Under the pieces are notes generated by a model. That model made no database searches, was not told where the DNA came from, and saw nothing but the letters and a program-made list of their open reading frames with translations. The position numbers and the translations under genes are program-made. A stretch of 33,039 bases of DNA from Comamonadaceae bacterium (GTDB lineage: Bacteria > Pseudomonadota > Gammaproteobacteria > Burkholderiales > Burkholderiaceae_C): assembly GCA_947450895.1 (NCBI GenBank), contig CANFWT010000027.1, positions 1 to 33,039 on the forward strand, written 5' to 3'. This document shows, piece by piece, positions 7,819 through 15,713 of the stretch (the first letter of the stretch is position 1; each line of letters opens with the position of its first letter).

Positions 7819-8145
7819 ATGCCTTTGCAAATCATTGACCAAGCGCTGATGCAGCCCGTGGACTACTGGTCCCTTGCGGAGGTGTCCGAACTGTGCGAGA
7901 TCGCGCAGTACGAAATGCAGGAGCTCATGGAGTACGGCGCGCTGCAGTCCGATATCGTGCTGGGCGAACAGGTCTACTTTGCCGCGCAAAGGGTCAATGA
8001 CCTGAAAGTGGCCTGCGCCCAGCGCCGCGACTACGATTTAGATTTGTTTTCTGTCGTCCTGGTGATGGGGTATTTGGACGAAATCGACAAGCTCAGGCAG
8101 CAAATCCGTGGCTACCAGGCGCAGTGTGGCCAGGCAGCGCATTAG
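7819..8145 (+). CDS. CbpM-like (chaperone modulator / MerR-type HTH) small protein
   Basis: 108 residues from the ATG at 7819, preceded by GGAG with good spacing; a longer frame from TTG 7783 would cover the -10 region. The protein starts with a helix-turn-helix-like segment (SLAEVSELCEIAQYEMQELM), followed by a short strand with VYFAAQRVNDLK and a helical region ending in MGYLDEIDKLRQQIRGY. This layout matches CbpM, which binds the J-domain of the DnaJ-like CbpA, and the related MerR-like fold. No cbpA gene is adjacent, so the partner is unknown. It could instead be a small DNA-binding regulator. Confidence 0.6.
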   Translation: MPLQIIDQALMQPVDYWSLAEVSELCEIAQYEMQELMEYGALQSDIVLGEQVYFAAQRVNDLKVACAQRRDYDLDLFSVVLVMGYLDEIDKLRQQIRGYQAQCGQAAH

Positions 8146-8179
8146 TCCCTCAGGGCCGTGCGCGCGCTGCGTCGGGGCG

Positions 8180-8185
8180 GATAAT
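8180..8185 (+). promoter_or_regulatory. Candidate -10 element for dsbB
   Basis: GATAAT (5 of 6 to TATAAT) lies about 35 bases before the dsbB-proximal Shine-Dalgarno site. No convincing -35 hexamer is present 17 bases upstream, so this is weak. Confidence 0.33.
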
Positions 8186-8215
8186 GCGGCGCTCATGCGC
8201 GTGTTTGTATCCCTC

Positions 8216-8222
8216 AGAGGAA
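8216..8222 (+). promoter_or_regulatory. Shine-Dalgarno site deciding the GTG start of dsbB
   Basis: AGAGGAA ends 4 bases before GTG 8227. No ATG offers comparable spacing, so the GTG is taken as the start. Confidence 0.6.
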
Positions 8223-8226
8223 AGTT

Positions 8227-8736
8227 GTGAAATTTTTGATGCATTGCTTGCTTGTCCACCCCCGTCGGCTATTGGCATTTATCAGCCTGTTCTGTCTGAG
8301 CTTGCTGGCCTTTGGCCTGTATTTGCAGCACGTCGTCGGTTTGGAGCCGTGCCCGATGTGCATCGTGCAGCGCTATGCCATGGTCTTGGTGGCGCTGCTC
8401 GCAGGTTTTGCAGCCACCCGCACTTCCCGCGGTGCCTTATTGAGCACGAGTCTGGGATTGCTGCTGATTGCGGCCCTGGGCGGCTTTGTCGCTGCGCGGC
8501 AAAGCTGGTTGCAGTGGTACCCACCCGAGCTGCAAGCGTGTGGACGTGATCTGTATGGAATGATCGAGAACTTCCCGCTGCAGCGCGTTATCCCCATGGT
8601 GTTTAAAGGCAGTGGCGACTGCTCGGTGGTGGACTGGACTTTTTTGGGTGCTTCGATTGCGAACTGGTCTTTTGTCTGCTTTTGTGGCGTCGCCCTGAGC
8701 GCTGCACTGCTGGCGCTGACCCAGGCGCGGCGCTAG
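8227..8736 (+). CDS. dsbB: Disulfide bond formation protein B
   Basis: 169 residues with four hydrophobic segments. The redox pairs are C42-P-M-C45 after the first membrane helix and C105/C132 in the second periplasmic loop (QACGRDL and GSGDCS). These match the DsbB reaction, in which the inner-membrane enzyme reoxidises periplasmic DsbA and passes electrons to quinone. Length is normal for the family (about 165-180). The GTG start is supported by AGAGGAA upstream. No dsbA gene is adjacent. Confidence 0.95.
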   Translation: MKFLMHCLLVHPRRLLAFISLFCLSLLAFGLYLQHVVGLEPCPMCIVQRYAMVLVALLAGFAATRTSRGALLSTSLGLLLIAALGGFVAARQSWLQWYPPELQACGRDLYGMIENFPLQRVIPMVFKGSGDCSVVDWTFLGASIANWSFVCFCGVALSAALLALTQARR

Positions 8737-8812
8737 CCCCGATTTGTACGCCGCCGCTGCGGGCCATCGACCAGCAGCGCGGTGCCCAGGCGACGCCCAC
8801 CCCGAGTGCCCC

Positions 8813-9304
8813 ATGACCCAGCCCCATCTCCCCCATGCCGCCCAAGCACCCAGACCTGCAGCGACGGCGCAGCGCTTTGGGCTTTCCCATCTGCGAGGTT
8901 GGAGGGCGGTGCTGGTTCTTTTTTACACCGCAGTGGCGCTGACAGTCATCGGTTTTACCGGTTTTATTGCGCTCAACGCGGTGCAAAACCATGGCCTGGT
9001 TCCGCCGCCTCGCGCCCTAGCGCCTTACGACTGTGCGGGTGCTGATACGCCCTTTATGTTCCAGTATTTGCATGGGACCGAGCGCGTCAAGATCAGCACG
9101 GCCACTGGCGTGCTGGAAGGCACGCTGCACAACAACCAGCTGGACTGGGGTAGCTTTGGCAGCGACGCCAGCCAGCTTGGTTTTGTGCCACCAACCGAAA
9201 TCAGTGCGCAGGACGCCCAGTCCCTCACGCTGCGCGGTCCGGGCGCCTTCACCATGCCGTGCGTCCGCTCCGCCCCCGAACGCAAGGCATCCCCCACCCA
9301 TTAG
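8813..9304 (+). CDS. Membrane-anchored protein of unknown function, possibly MliC-like
   Basis: 163 residues from the ATG at 8813; a longer frame from 8744 has no better support. One transmembrane segment (about residues 33-55, VLVLFYTAVALTVIGF) follows a hydrophilic cytoplasmic N-terminus, so the C-terminal 100 residues face the periplasm. That domain begins with YDCAGAD, contains a lone second Cys near the end (FTMPCVR), and has beta-strand-rich sequence. This layout resembles MliC/PliC-type lysozyme inhibitors, but the match is only in spacing and I do not assign the function. It is the last gene before a convergent gap. Confidence 0.6.
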   Translation: MTQPHLPHAAQAPRPAATAQRFGLSHLRGWRAVLVLFYTAVALTVIGFTGFIALNAVQNHGLVPPPRALAPYDCAGADTPFMFQYLHGTERVKISTATGVLEGTLHNNQLDWGSFGSDASQLGFVPPTEISAQDAQSLTLRGPGAFTMPCVRSAPERKASPTH

Positions 9305-9442
9305 GCCGCACACCAGGCACACGACCATTTTTGGGGCTGCTACGGCTGCGTGCTGTGCTGCTCGCGGCCGCCCCGACGGACTGCGTGCGCCGCGTCAAAG
9401 ACACCCATGCGAACCAGGGCGGCGGCCCGGCCGGGGCATTGG

Positions 9443-9775
9443 CTAGAACTTCAGCTTGCCTGTCAGTATGTCAAACCACATGCGCCAGTCGCCCATGAGG
9501 CTAAAAAGCGGGTATTTGAAGGTGGCCGGCTTGTTGTGCTCAAAAAAGAAGTGCCCCACCCACGCAAACGCGTAGCCCTGCAGCAGCGCCAACAGCACCA
9601 GCCAGCCCGTTTGCGCCGTCATCGCCAGTGTCAGCAACAGCGCCGCAATGCTGGTGCCCACAAAGTGCAGCCTGCGCGACACCGGGTGGGCGTGCTCGCC
9701 CAGGTAAAAGGGATAGAAGTCGGCGAAACGGGTAAACCGTTCCTCGGTGGACATGCGGGGGTCCGGGGACGCCAT
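9443..9775 (-). CDS. Mpo1/DUF962 family membrane protein
   Basis: 110 residues. The N-terminal FYPFYLGEHAHPVSRRLHFVG and later GHFFFEHNKPATFKYP carry the conserved His residues and the NKPA motif of the Mpo1 (yeast YGL010w) family, with hydrophobic segments between. Yeast Mpo1 is an Fe(II)-dependent dioxygenase in alpha-oxidation of 2-hydroxy fatty acids; the bacterial role is not established. Its ATG (9773-9775) directly abuts the TAA stop of purM (9776-9778), so it is likely translationally coupled. A start at MSTEERF (9754) is the alternative. Confidence 0.85.
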   Translation of the reverse strand: MASPDPRMSTEERFTRFADFYPFYLGEHAHPVSRRLHFVGTSIAALLLTLAMTAQTGWLVLLALLQGYAFAWVGHFFFEHNKPATFKYPLFSLMGDWRMWFDILTGKLKF

Positions 9776-10846
9776 TTAGCCCACCACCCGCACCGCCGCA
9801 CCGTCCCCTTGCGCGGCAATCACGCCGATCTCAAACACCTGCTCGCCGCTCGCGCGCAGTGTGTCAGCGCAGGCAACGGCGACGCTGGCGTCTACCACCA
9901 CCACCATGCCGATGCCGTTGTTGAAGGTGCGGTTCATCTCGATGTCGTCAATGCCCGCCGTGGCTTGCAGCCAGGCAAATAGCTCGGTTTGCGGCCAGCT
10001 GCCCTTGGTCAGTACGGCGGCGCAGCCTTCGGGCAGCACGCGGGGAATGTTCTCCAGCAGGCCGCCGCCGGTGATATGGGCCAGGGCCTTGATGCCGCCT
10101 GCGGCGTCGGTGTGCGGGTGCGCGGCCAGGGCGGCGAGCACGTTTTTCACGTACAGGCGGGTGGGCTCCATGAGCGCCTGTTTGAAGGGTTTGCCGTCCA
10201 GCGTCGCGGGCAGATGGTCGCCCGCACGCTCAATGCACTTGCGCACCAGACTAAAGCCGTTGGAATGCACGCCGTGCGAGGCCAGGCCCAGCACCACATC
10301 GCCCGGACGCACGCTTTGGCCGGTCAAAATCTTGGACTTTTCCACCGCGCCCACGGCAAAACCGGCCAGGTCGTATTCTCCGGCGGGGTACATGCCGGGC
10401 ATTTCTGCGGTTTCGCCACCAATGAGTGCGCAGCCTGAGAGTTCGCAGCCCTTGGCAATGCCGCCAATCACGGCGGCCGCCGTGTCCACGTCAAGCTTGC
10501 CGCAGGCAAAGTAGTCCAAAAAGAACAGGGGCTCAGCCCCTTGCACCAGCACGTCGTTGACGCTCATGGCCACCAGGTCAATGCCCACGGTGTCGTGCAT
10601 ATTCCACTCAAAAGCGAGCTTGAGCTTGGTGCCCACGCCGTCCGTGCCGCTGACCAGCACCGGCTCTTGGTAGCGCTTGGGCACCTCAAACAGGGCGCCA
10701 AAGCCACCAATACCGGCCAGCACGCCTTCGCGCATGGTTTTTTTGGCCAGCGGTTTGATGCGCTCGACCAGGGCGTCGCCTGCGTCAATGTCCACGCCGG
10801 CGGCTTTGTAGGACAGGGGGGAGGAGGATGGCACGGAGGAGGTCAT
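9776..10846 (-). CDS. purM: Phosphoribosylformylglycinamidine cyclo-ligase (AIR synthetase)
   Basis: 356 residues covering the full family length. Recognised segments are [20 protein letters not shown], the [14 protein letters not shown] block, [20 protein letters not shown], the [12 protein letters not shown] motif, and [16 protein letters not shown] near the C-terminal domain. PurM closes the imidazole ring of formylglycinamidine ribonucleotide to AIR with ATP, the fifth step of purine synthesis. It is divergent from the AI-2E permease and followed without gap by an Mpo1-like gene. Confidence 0.98.
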   Translation of the reverse strand: MTSSVPSSSPLSYKAAGVDIDAGDALVERIKPLAKKTMREGVLAGIGGFGALFEVPKRYQEPVLVSGTDGVGTKLKLAFEWNMHDTVGIDLVAMSVNDVLVQGAEPLFFLDYFACGKLDVDTAAAVIGGIAKGCELSGCALIGGETAEMPGMYPAGEYDLAGFAVGAVEKSKILTGQSVRPGDVVLGLASHGVHSNGFSLVRKCIERAGDHLPATLDGKPFKQALMEPTRLYVKNVLAALAAHPHTDAAGGIKALAHITGGGLLENIPRVLPEGCAAVLTKGSWPQTELFAWLQATAGIDDIEMNRTFNNGIGMVVVVDASVAVACADTLRASGEQVFEIGVIAAQGDGAAVRVVG

Positions 10847-10939
10847 AGGGTCAAAGAAGCGGGTAGGGCGGGCCGAAGGGGCGTTTCACTGAAGGACTGG
10901 CGCTGCCGGGCACCGGGCTGCCGCACAGGGGCCGCCCGA

Positions 10940-10945
10940 TAGAAT
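10940..10945 (+). promoter_or_regulatory. Candidate -10 element for the AI-2E/hda/pcnB/folK run
   Basis: TAGAAT (5 of 6 to TATAAT) lies in the 145-bp gap divergent from purM. A start near 10952 would give a leader of about 40 bases to the TTG start at 10992. The -35 region is poor. Confidence 0.4.
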
Positions 10946-10982
10946 CAGACTCGGATTTTACGGGTTCACCCCGAAGCACTTT

Positions 10983-10987
10983 GGAGG
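10983..10987 (+). promoter_or_regulatory. Shine-Dalgarno GGAGG deciding a TTG start
   Basis: A full GGAGG lies 4 bases before TTG 10992 and no ATG or GTG in frame is placed as well. It supports the unusual TTG start of the AI-2E permease gene. Confidence 0.7.
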
Positions 10988-10991
10988 CTGA

Positions 10992-12086
10992 TTGACAGAT
11001 TCGCAGAAAAGTTTCGCCGCCTGGGCCACGATTGCCAGCATCTTTGTCCTGATGCTTTGGTTTTTGGCCCCGGTCATGGCGCCTTTTATCGTGGCGGCGG
11101 TGCTGGCCTATGCGCTCACGCCGCTGGTGGATTGGCTCGACGCTGCGGCCCATGGCCGGGTGCCTCGGGTCTTGGCGGTGCTGGTGGTGGAACTGCTGTT
11201 TGTGGTGGTGGCGCTGGGTTTGGTGCTGCTGGTCGTGCCGATTTTGGTCAAAGAGCTGCCGCTGATGCGCGACCAGTTGCCCCTGTTTTTGGACAAGCTC
11301 AATTCCGCGGTGCAACCACTCTTGCGCAAATTGGGCGTCAAGCTCAGCCTGGACTTGCCCAGCATCAAAGCCTTTGTCACCACCTACCTCAACGCCAATT
11401 TCGAGGACACCCTCGGCTCGGTGCTGGCTTCGGTCAAGCTCGGTGGCAACGCGGCCATGGCGGTGGTGGGCAATGCGGTGCTGATTCCGGTGGCGCTGTT
11501 CTACCTGCTGATGGACTGGGAGCGCTTTATGCGCACGCTGCGTGAGCTCATTCCGCCACGCTTGCGCGCCGCCACCGACAGCTTTTTGAACGAGGCCGAC
11601 CAGGTGCTAGGCGAATACCTGCGCGGCCAACTGATGGTCATGGGCGTGCTGGCGGTGTATTACAGCCTGGGCTTGGGTCTGTTTGGCTTGGACTTGGCGC
11701 TGCCGATCGGCACTTTTACCGGCTTGGCTGTTTTTGTGCCCTACCTGGGCTTTGGGCTGGGGCTGGTACTGGCCTTGTTGGCCGGGATGTTGGAATTTTC
11801 CGCCAGCGGCGGGGCCACCCAGGCGGTGGTCATGGTTGCGGTGGTGTTCGGTTTTGGCCAGCTGCTGGAGAGTTTTTTCCTGACCCCGCGCCTGGTGGGC
11901 GAGCGCATTGGCCTGCACCCGCTGGCGGTTATTTTTGCCTTGCTGGCCTTTGGCCAGCTGTTTGGCTTTGTGGGTATTTTGGTGGCCTTGCCCGTTAGCG
12001 CGGTTCTGCTGGTTGCGGTGCGCCGCGTGCGTGCGGGCTACCTCGCCAGCGGCCTGTACCAGGGCCGTGGCCCGCGCCGGGGCTAG
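10992..12086 (+). CDS. AI-2E family (PerM/TqsA-like) membrane permease
   Basis: 364 residues starting at TTG 10992. There is an N-terminal hydrophobic pair, a long hydrophilic middle (about residues 90-200), and then repeated hydrophobic segments, including a PYLGFGLGLVLALLAG block and the C-terminal LVGERIGLHPLAVIFALLAFG motif typical of the AI-2E transporter family. Members include TqsA, an autoinducer-2 exporter, and many with unknown substrate, so transport of AI-2 is not claimed. The hda start follows the stop after 9 bp. This neighbour order (purM, this gene, hda) is common in betaproteobacteria (general knowledge). Confidence 0.9.
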   Translation: MTDSQKSFAAWATIASIFVLMLWFLAPVMAPFIVAAVLAYALTPLVDWLDAAAHGRVPRVLAVLVVELLFVVVALGLVLLVVPILVKELPLMRDQLPLFLDKLNSAVQPLLRKLGVKLSLDLPSIKAFVTTYLNANFEDTLGSVLASVKLGGNAAMAVVGNAVLIPVALFYLLMDWERFMRTLRELIPPRLRAATDSFLNEADQVLGEYLRGQLMVMGVLAVYYSLGLGLFGLDLALPIGTFTGLAVFVPYLGFGLGLVLALLAGMLEFSASGGATQAVVMVAVVFGFGQLLESFFLTPRLVGERIGLHPLAVIFALLAFGQLFGFVGILVALPVSAVLLVAVRRVRAGYLASGLYQGRGPRRG

Positions 12087-12095
12087 CGCGCCAGC

Positions 12096-12767
12096 ATGCA
12101 GCAAATCGCCCTGGACATCGGCCTGGCCCCCACGCCCACGCTGGACAACTATTTTCCCGGCCCCAACAGCGCGACGCTGCAGCACCTGAGGCAGTGGCTG
12201 CAAACCAGCGTGCCCACCCCTGTCACCTACTTATGGGGTCCCGAAGGCAGCGGCAAAAGCCATTTGCTGCACGCGGCGTTTGCGGGCTTGTGCGCCCAGG
12301 GCCACACCGTGGGCCACCTGGACGCCCACAGCGCGGCCGCCTGCGACTTTGACGAGCGCTGGGCCGCCGTGCTGATGGACGATGTGCATCTGTACAGCCC
12401 GGCTTTGCAGCACACCGCTTTTAGCTGGTTTGTGCAAGCCCACACCTTGCAGCGCCCGGTGCTGGCTGCGGGTCTGCTGCCGCCCAGCGCGCTGGCGCTG
12501 CGCGAAGACTTGCGCACCCGCCTGGGCTGGGGCCAGGTGCTGGCGCTGGACTTGCTGACCGAGGCGCAAACCCGCGAGGTGCTGCGCCACGCGGCGAACG
12601 CGCGCGGTCTGGCGTTGAGCAACGAGGTGATGGACTTCACCCTGCGCCGCTTCAGCCGCGACTTGGGGCACTTGATGCAACTGCTCGATGCCATGGACCG
12701 CTACGCCCTGCAAACCCAGCGCGCGCTGACCATTCCCCTTGTGAAATCAATGCTGGAGAACGCATGA
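12096..12767 (+). CDS. hda: DnaA regulatory inactivator Hda
   Basis: 223 residues, an AAA+ DnaA-like ATPase without the DnaA DNA-binding domain. The N-terminus MQQIALDI carries the short clamp-binding motif (Q-x-ALDI) used by Hda to dock on the DNA-bound sliding clamp. Walker A is GPEGSGKSH (48-56) and Walker B is VLMDDVH (92-98). In E. coli, Hda with the clamp stimulates ATP hydrolysis by DnaA and so limits re-initiation. The last four bases (ATGA) overlap the start of the HAD phosphatase gene. Confidence 0.95.
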   Translation: MQQIALDIGLAPTPTLDNYFPGPNSATLQHLRQWLQTSVPTPVTYLWGPEGSGKSHLLHAAFAGLCAQGHTVGHLDAHSAAACDFDERWAAVLMDDVHLYSPALQHTAFSWFVQAHTLQRPVLAAGLLPPSALALREDLRTRLGWGQVLALDLLTEAQTREVLRHAANARGLALSNEVMDFTLRRFSRDLGHLMQLLDAMDRYALQTQRALTIPLVKSMLENA

Positions 12768-13450
12768 CCCTCCCGAAGTTGGCCCTGTTTGACCTGGACC
12801 ACACCCTTTTGCCCATCGATTCCGACTACTCCTGGGGCCAATTCACCGCCGCGCGCGGCTGGACCGACCCGGTGGAGTTCACCCGGCAGAACGACGCCTT
12901 TTACGCCCAGTACAAGGCGGGCACGCTGGATATTTTTGAATACGCCCGCTTCGCCACCGCCGCCTTTGTGCGCCAAGGCGAGGCGAAGAGCCTGGCCGCA
13001 CACGCCGACTACATGCGCACCGTGGTGCAGCCCGCGCTCACACCCCAGGCCCTGCAGCTGGTGCAGCAGCACAAAGACGCAGGCGCCACCGTGATCGTGG
13101 TTACCGCCACCAACGAGTTTGTGACCCGCCCAATTGCCCAGGCATTTGGCGCTCACGAACTGATGGCTGTGGACCTGGAGCGCGACACCGCGCCGGGGGG
13201 CAGCGGCTGGTTTACCGGCGAGGTGCGCGGCATTCCCAGCTTTCGCGAAGGCAAGGTGCTGCGCGTAGAAGCCTGGCTGGCCGCGCGCGGCCTGGGCTGG
13301 GCCGATGTGCACAGCACCTTTTATTCAGACTCCATCAACGACCTGCCGCTGCTTGAAAAAGCCAACGTGCCGGTGGCCACCAACCCCGACGATCCGCTGC
13401 GCGCCATCGCCCAGGCACGCGGATGGCGCATACTCGAACTCTTCAACTAG
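12764..13450 (+). CDS. HAD-superfamily IB phosphatase, SerB/CicA-like
   Basis: 228 residues with HAD motif I FDLDHTLL (nucleophile D10 and D12), motif II around VVTATN, a Lys in SFREGKVLR, and motif IV YSDSINDLPLL. The helical cap between motifs I and II is of subclass IB, as in phosphoserine phosphatase. The protein is probably a small-metabolite or phospho-amino acid phosphatase; substrate unknown. Its ATG overlaps the hda stop (ATGA), so the pair is translationally coupled. Confidence 0.9.
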   Translation: MTLPKLALFDLDHTLLPIDSDYSWGQFTAARGWTDPVEFTRQNDAFYAQYKAGTLDIFEYARFATAAFVRQGEAKSLAAHADYMRTVVQPALTPQALQLVQQHKDAGATVIVVTATNEFVTRPIAQAFGAHELMAVDLERDTAPGGSGWFTGEVRGIPSFREGKVLRVEAWLAARGLGWADVHSTFYSDSINDLPLLEKANVPVATNPDDPLRAIAQARGWRILELFN

Positions 13451-13507
13451 GCGCAAGTTGCCTGGCCCCGACCGGCCAGCACGCTGCCACGGCAGCGCAA
13501 GCGCCAC

Positions 13508-13512
13508 AAGGA
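13508..13512 (+). promoter_or_regulatory. Shine-Dalgarno site deciding the pcnB start
   Basis: AAGGA lies 3 bases before ATG 13516. The open frame extends 93 bp further upstream into the HAD gene and has no such site, so 13516 is preferred. Confidence 0.55.
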
Positions 13513-13515
13513 AAC

Positions 13516-15153
13516 ATGATCAAAAAATTTATCAGCAAGCTTCTCGGCCTGCCAGGCAGCAGCGCTGCGGCGCCAGGAAAACCCAACTTCGGCAAGCGGG
13601 TCGAAGTGCCTGTGAGCAGCCACGGCATTGATGTCAGCCTGGTGGACGAGCGTGCCGCCAACGTGGTGCGCACCCTGCAACAGGCCGGTTTTGTGGCCTA
13701 TATCGTGGGTGGCGCGGTGCGCGACCTGCTGCTGGGTCTGCGCCCCAAAGACTTTGACGTGGCCACCGACGCCACGCCCGAGCAGGTCAAAGGCCTGTTT
13801 CGCCGTGCATTCATCATCGGGCGGCGCTTTCGCATCGTGCACGTGGTGCATGGCCGGGGCCGCGAGCACGAGGTCATTGAGGTGTCCACCTTTCGCGCCT
13901 ACCTGGACAACGCTGCCGCCGAACAGGTGGCCGGTAACGAGAAAACCAGCAAAAGCGAACTCGCTGGCATGAAACACGCCGTGGATTCGACCGGCCGCGT
14001 GCTGCGCGACAACGTCTGGGGCCCGCAAGAAGAAGACGCGGTGCGCCGCGACTTCACCATCAATGCCATGTACTACGACCCGGCCACGCAAATCGTGGTG
14101 GATTACCACAACGGCCTCAAAGACGCTAAAAACCACACCCTGCGCATGATTGGCGACGCAGCCGTGCGCTACCGGGAAGACCCGGTGCGCATCATCCGCG
14201 CGGTGCGCTTTGGCGCCAAGCTCAGCGCCCTGGGCTTCAAGTTCGACCCCAAAACCGCTGCGCCCATTGTCAAGTGCCTGCCGCTGCTGGCCGACGTGCC
14301 GCAAAGCCGCCTGTTTGACGAGATGCTCAAGCTGCTGCAAACCGGGCACGCGCTGGCGTCCATCGCCCAGTTGCGCAAGCTGGGTTTGGCGCGCGGCATT
14401 TACCCGCTGCTCGACGTGGTGGTGGAGCGGGCGGACACGCCCTTTGTCAACGCCGCGCTGGTCGACACCGACCGCCGCGTGGGCGAAGGCAAACCCGTGG
14501 CGCCCAGCTTTTTGCTGGCCTGCGTGCTCTGGGGCGAGGTGCGTGACGGTTGGGCCGCGCGCCTGAACCAGCGCCAACACAGCCACCCGGCGCTGCAAGA
14601 CGCCATTGACGACGTATTCCACGCGCACATCGGCGACGTGTCGGGCCGGGGCAAGCTGGCCGGTGACATGCGCGAGATCTGGATGATGCAGCCGCGCTTT
14701 GAAAAACGCGTGGGCAGCGCGCCCTTTGGCCTGGTGGAGCAAGAGCGCTTTCGCGCCGCCTTTGACTTCATGCGCCTGCGTGCCGACATTGGCGAAGTGG
14801 ACGAAGTCCTGGCCGACTGGTGGCAGGAGTTCAGCACCGCCGACGACTTGCTGCGCGAAGACATGGTGGACCAGGTGCGCCAGGAAACACAAAAGCGCGC
14901 CCGCGCACCCAAGATGCAGCGCGCCCCAGCGCCTGAGGGCGGCGCGGCAAATGCCGGCCCGTCCCCCAAGCCCGCAGCGAACGTGCAGCGCGAGGCCGCC
15001 CAGGGCGATGCGCCTGCGCAAGCGGACGCCAACGACGAAGCACCCCGCCCCAAACGCCGCCGCCGCCGTCGCACGGGTGGCAGCGGTGCCGGTGAAGGCG
15101 CCGCGGGCGGCGAAGGCGCTGGCGCCCCGTCTGGCGAGCACCCCGGCAACTGA
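13516..15153 (+). CDS. pcnB: Poly(A) polymerase I
   Basis: 545 residues. The nucleotidyltransferase core shows IVGGAVRDLLLGL and KDFDVATDA with catalytic D79 and D81, followed by RRDFTINAMYY and the YREDPVRIIRAVRFGAKL motif of class II nucleotidyltransferases. The C-terminal quarter is Ala/Pro/Arg-rich with a KRRRRRR cluster, a low-complexity RNA-binding tail. PcnB adds 3' poly(A) tails that promote RNA decay, including decay of plasmid antisense RNAs. The gene precedes folK by 25 bp, an order conserved in many proteobacteria. Confidence 0.96.
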   Translation: MIKKFISKLLGLPGSSAAAPGKPNFGKRVEVPVSSHGIDVSLVDERAANVVRTLQQAGFVAYIVGGAVRDLLLGLRPKDFDVATDATPEQVKGLFRRAFIIGRRFRIVHVVHGRGREHEVIEVSTFRAYLDNAAAEQVAGNEKTSKSELAGMKHAVDSTGRVLRDNVWGPQEEDAVRRDFTINAMYYDPATQIVVDYHNGLKDAKNHTLRMIGDAAVRYREDPVRIIRAVRFGAKLSALGFKFDPKTAAPIVKCLPLLADVPQSRLFDEMLKLLQTGHALASIAQLRKLGLARGIYPLLDVVVERADTPFVNAALVDTDRRVGEGKPVAPSFLLACVLWGEVRDGWAARLNQRQHSHPALQDAIDDVFHAHIGDVSGRGKLAGDMREIWMMQPRFEKRVGSAPFGLVEQERFRAAFDFMRLRADIGEVDEVLADWWQEFSTADDLLREDMVDQVRQETQKRARAPKMQRAPAPEGGAANAGPSPKPAANVQREAAQGDAPAQADANDEAPRPKRRRRRRTGGSGAGEGAAGGEGAGAPSGEHPGN

Positions 15154-15178
15154 GCGGTACTGAGGGCGGCCCCGGGCC

Positions 15179-15673
15179 ATGCGCGAAAGCGTTATCGCCA
15201 CCATCGGCCTGGGCGCCAACCTGGGCGACGCCCCGGCTACGGTGCGTGCGGCCATGGCCTCTATTGCCGCGCTGGCGCAAACCCAGCTGGTGCTTTCCTC
15301 ACGCCTTTACGCCAGCGCCCCGGTGGACTCCAGCGGGCCCGACTATGTGAACGCTGTGGTGCAGGTGCGCACGGGCTTGAGCGCCCCAAAGCTGCTGGCC
15401 GAACTCCAATCCATTGAACTTGCCGCCGGGCGCGAACGCCCCTACCGCAACGCCCCGCGCACCCTGGACCTGGACCTGCTCTTGTATGGCCACGCCCAGA
15501 TCAGCAGCCCCGCGCTCACCGTGCCCCACCCGCGCATGCAGCAGCGCGCTTTTGTGCTGCTACCGCTGGCCGAAATCGCCCCCGCCCTGGTGGGCGCTGC
15601 CGCGCTGGCCGCTGTGCAAGACCAGACGGTGCGCGCGCTGCCCGATACATTGGAATCTGACCCCATTAGTTGA
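15179..15673 (+). CDS. folK: 2-amino-4-hydroxy-6-hydroxymethyldihydropteridine pyrophosphokinase
   Basis: 164 residues. The HPPK signature is clear: ATIGLGANLGD at the N-terminus, SRLYASAPV and the active-site block RPYRNAPRTLDLDLLLYG (87-104), then VPHPRMQQRAFVLLPL. It transfers pyrophosphate from ATP to 6-hydroxymethyl-dihydropterin in folate synthesis. It sits 25 bp after pcnB and 40 bp before the alpha/beta hydrolase. Confidence 0.97.
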   Translation: MRESVIATIGLGANLGDAPATVRAAMASIAALAQTQLVLSSRLYASAPVDSSGPDYVNAVVQVRTGLSAPKLLAELQSIELAAGRERPYRNAPRTLDLDLLLYGHAQISSPALTVPHPRMQQRAFVLLPLAEIAPALVGAAALAAVQDQTVRALPDTLESDPIS

Positions 15674-15713
15674 GCTCCATTGGTTTGGGTTCGATGTGGC
15701 GCTACCATGCGCC

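Noticed and set aside
9305..9442. Possible small gene or terminator in the convergent gap between the MliC-like and Mpo1-like genes
   Set aside because: Only GC-rich partial inverted repeats without T-runs and no start codon with a Shine-Dalgarno site and recognisable product.
13447..15255. 602-codon open frame antisense to pcnB
   Set aside because: GC-rich codon bias produces long antisense frames; pcnB has clear motifs on the plus strand and the antisense product has no recognisable domain.
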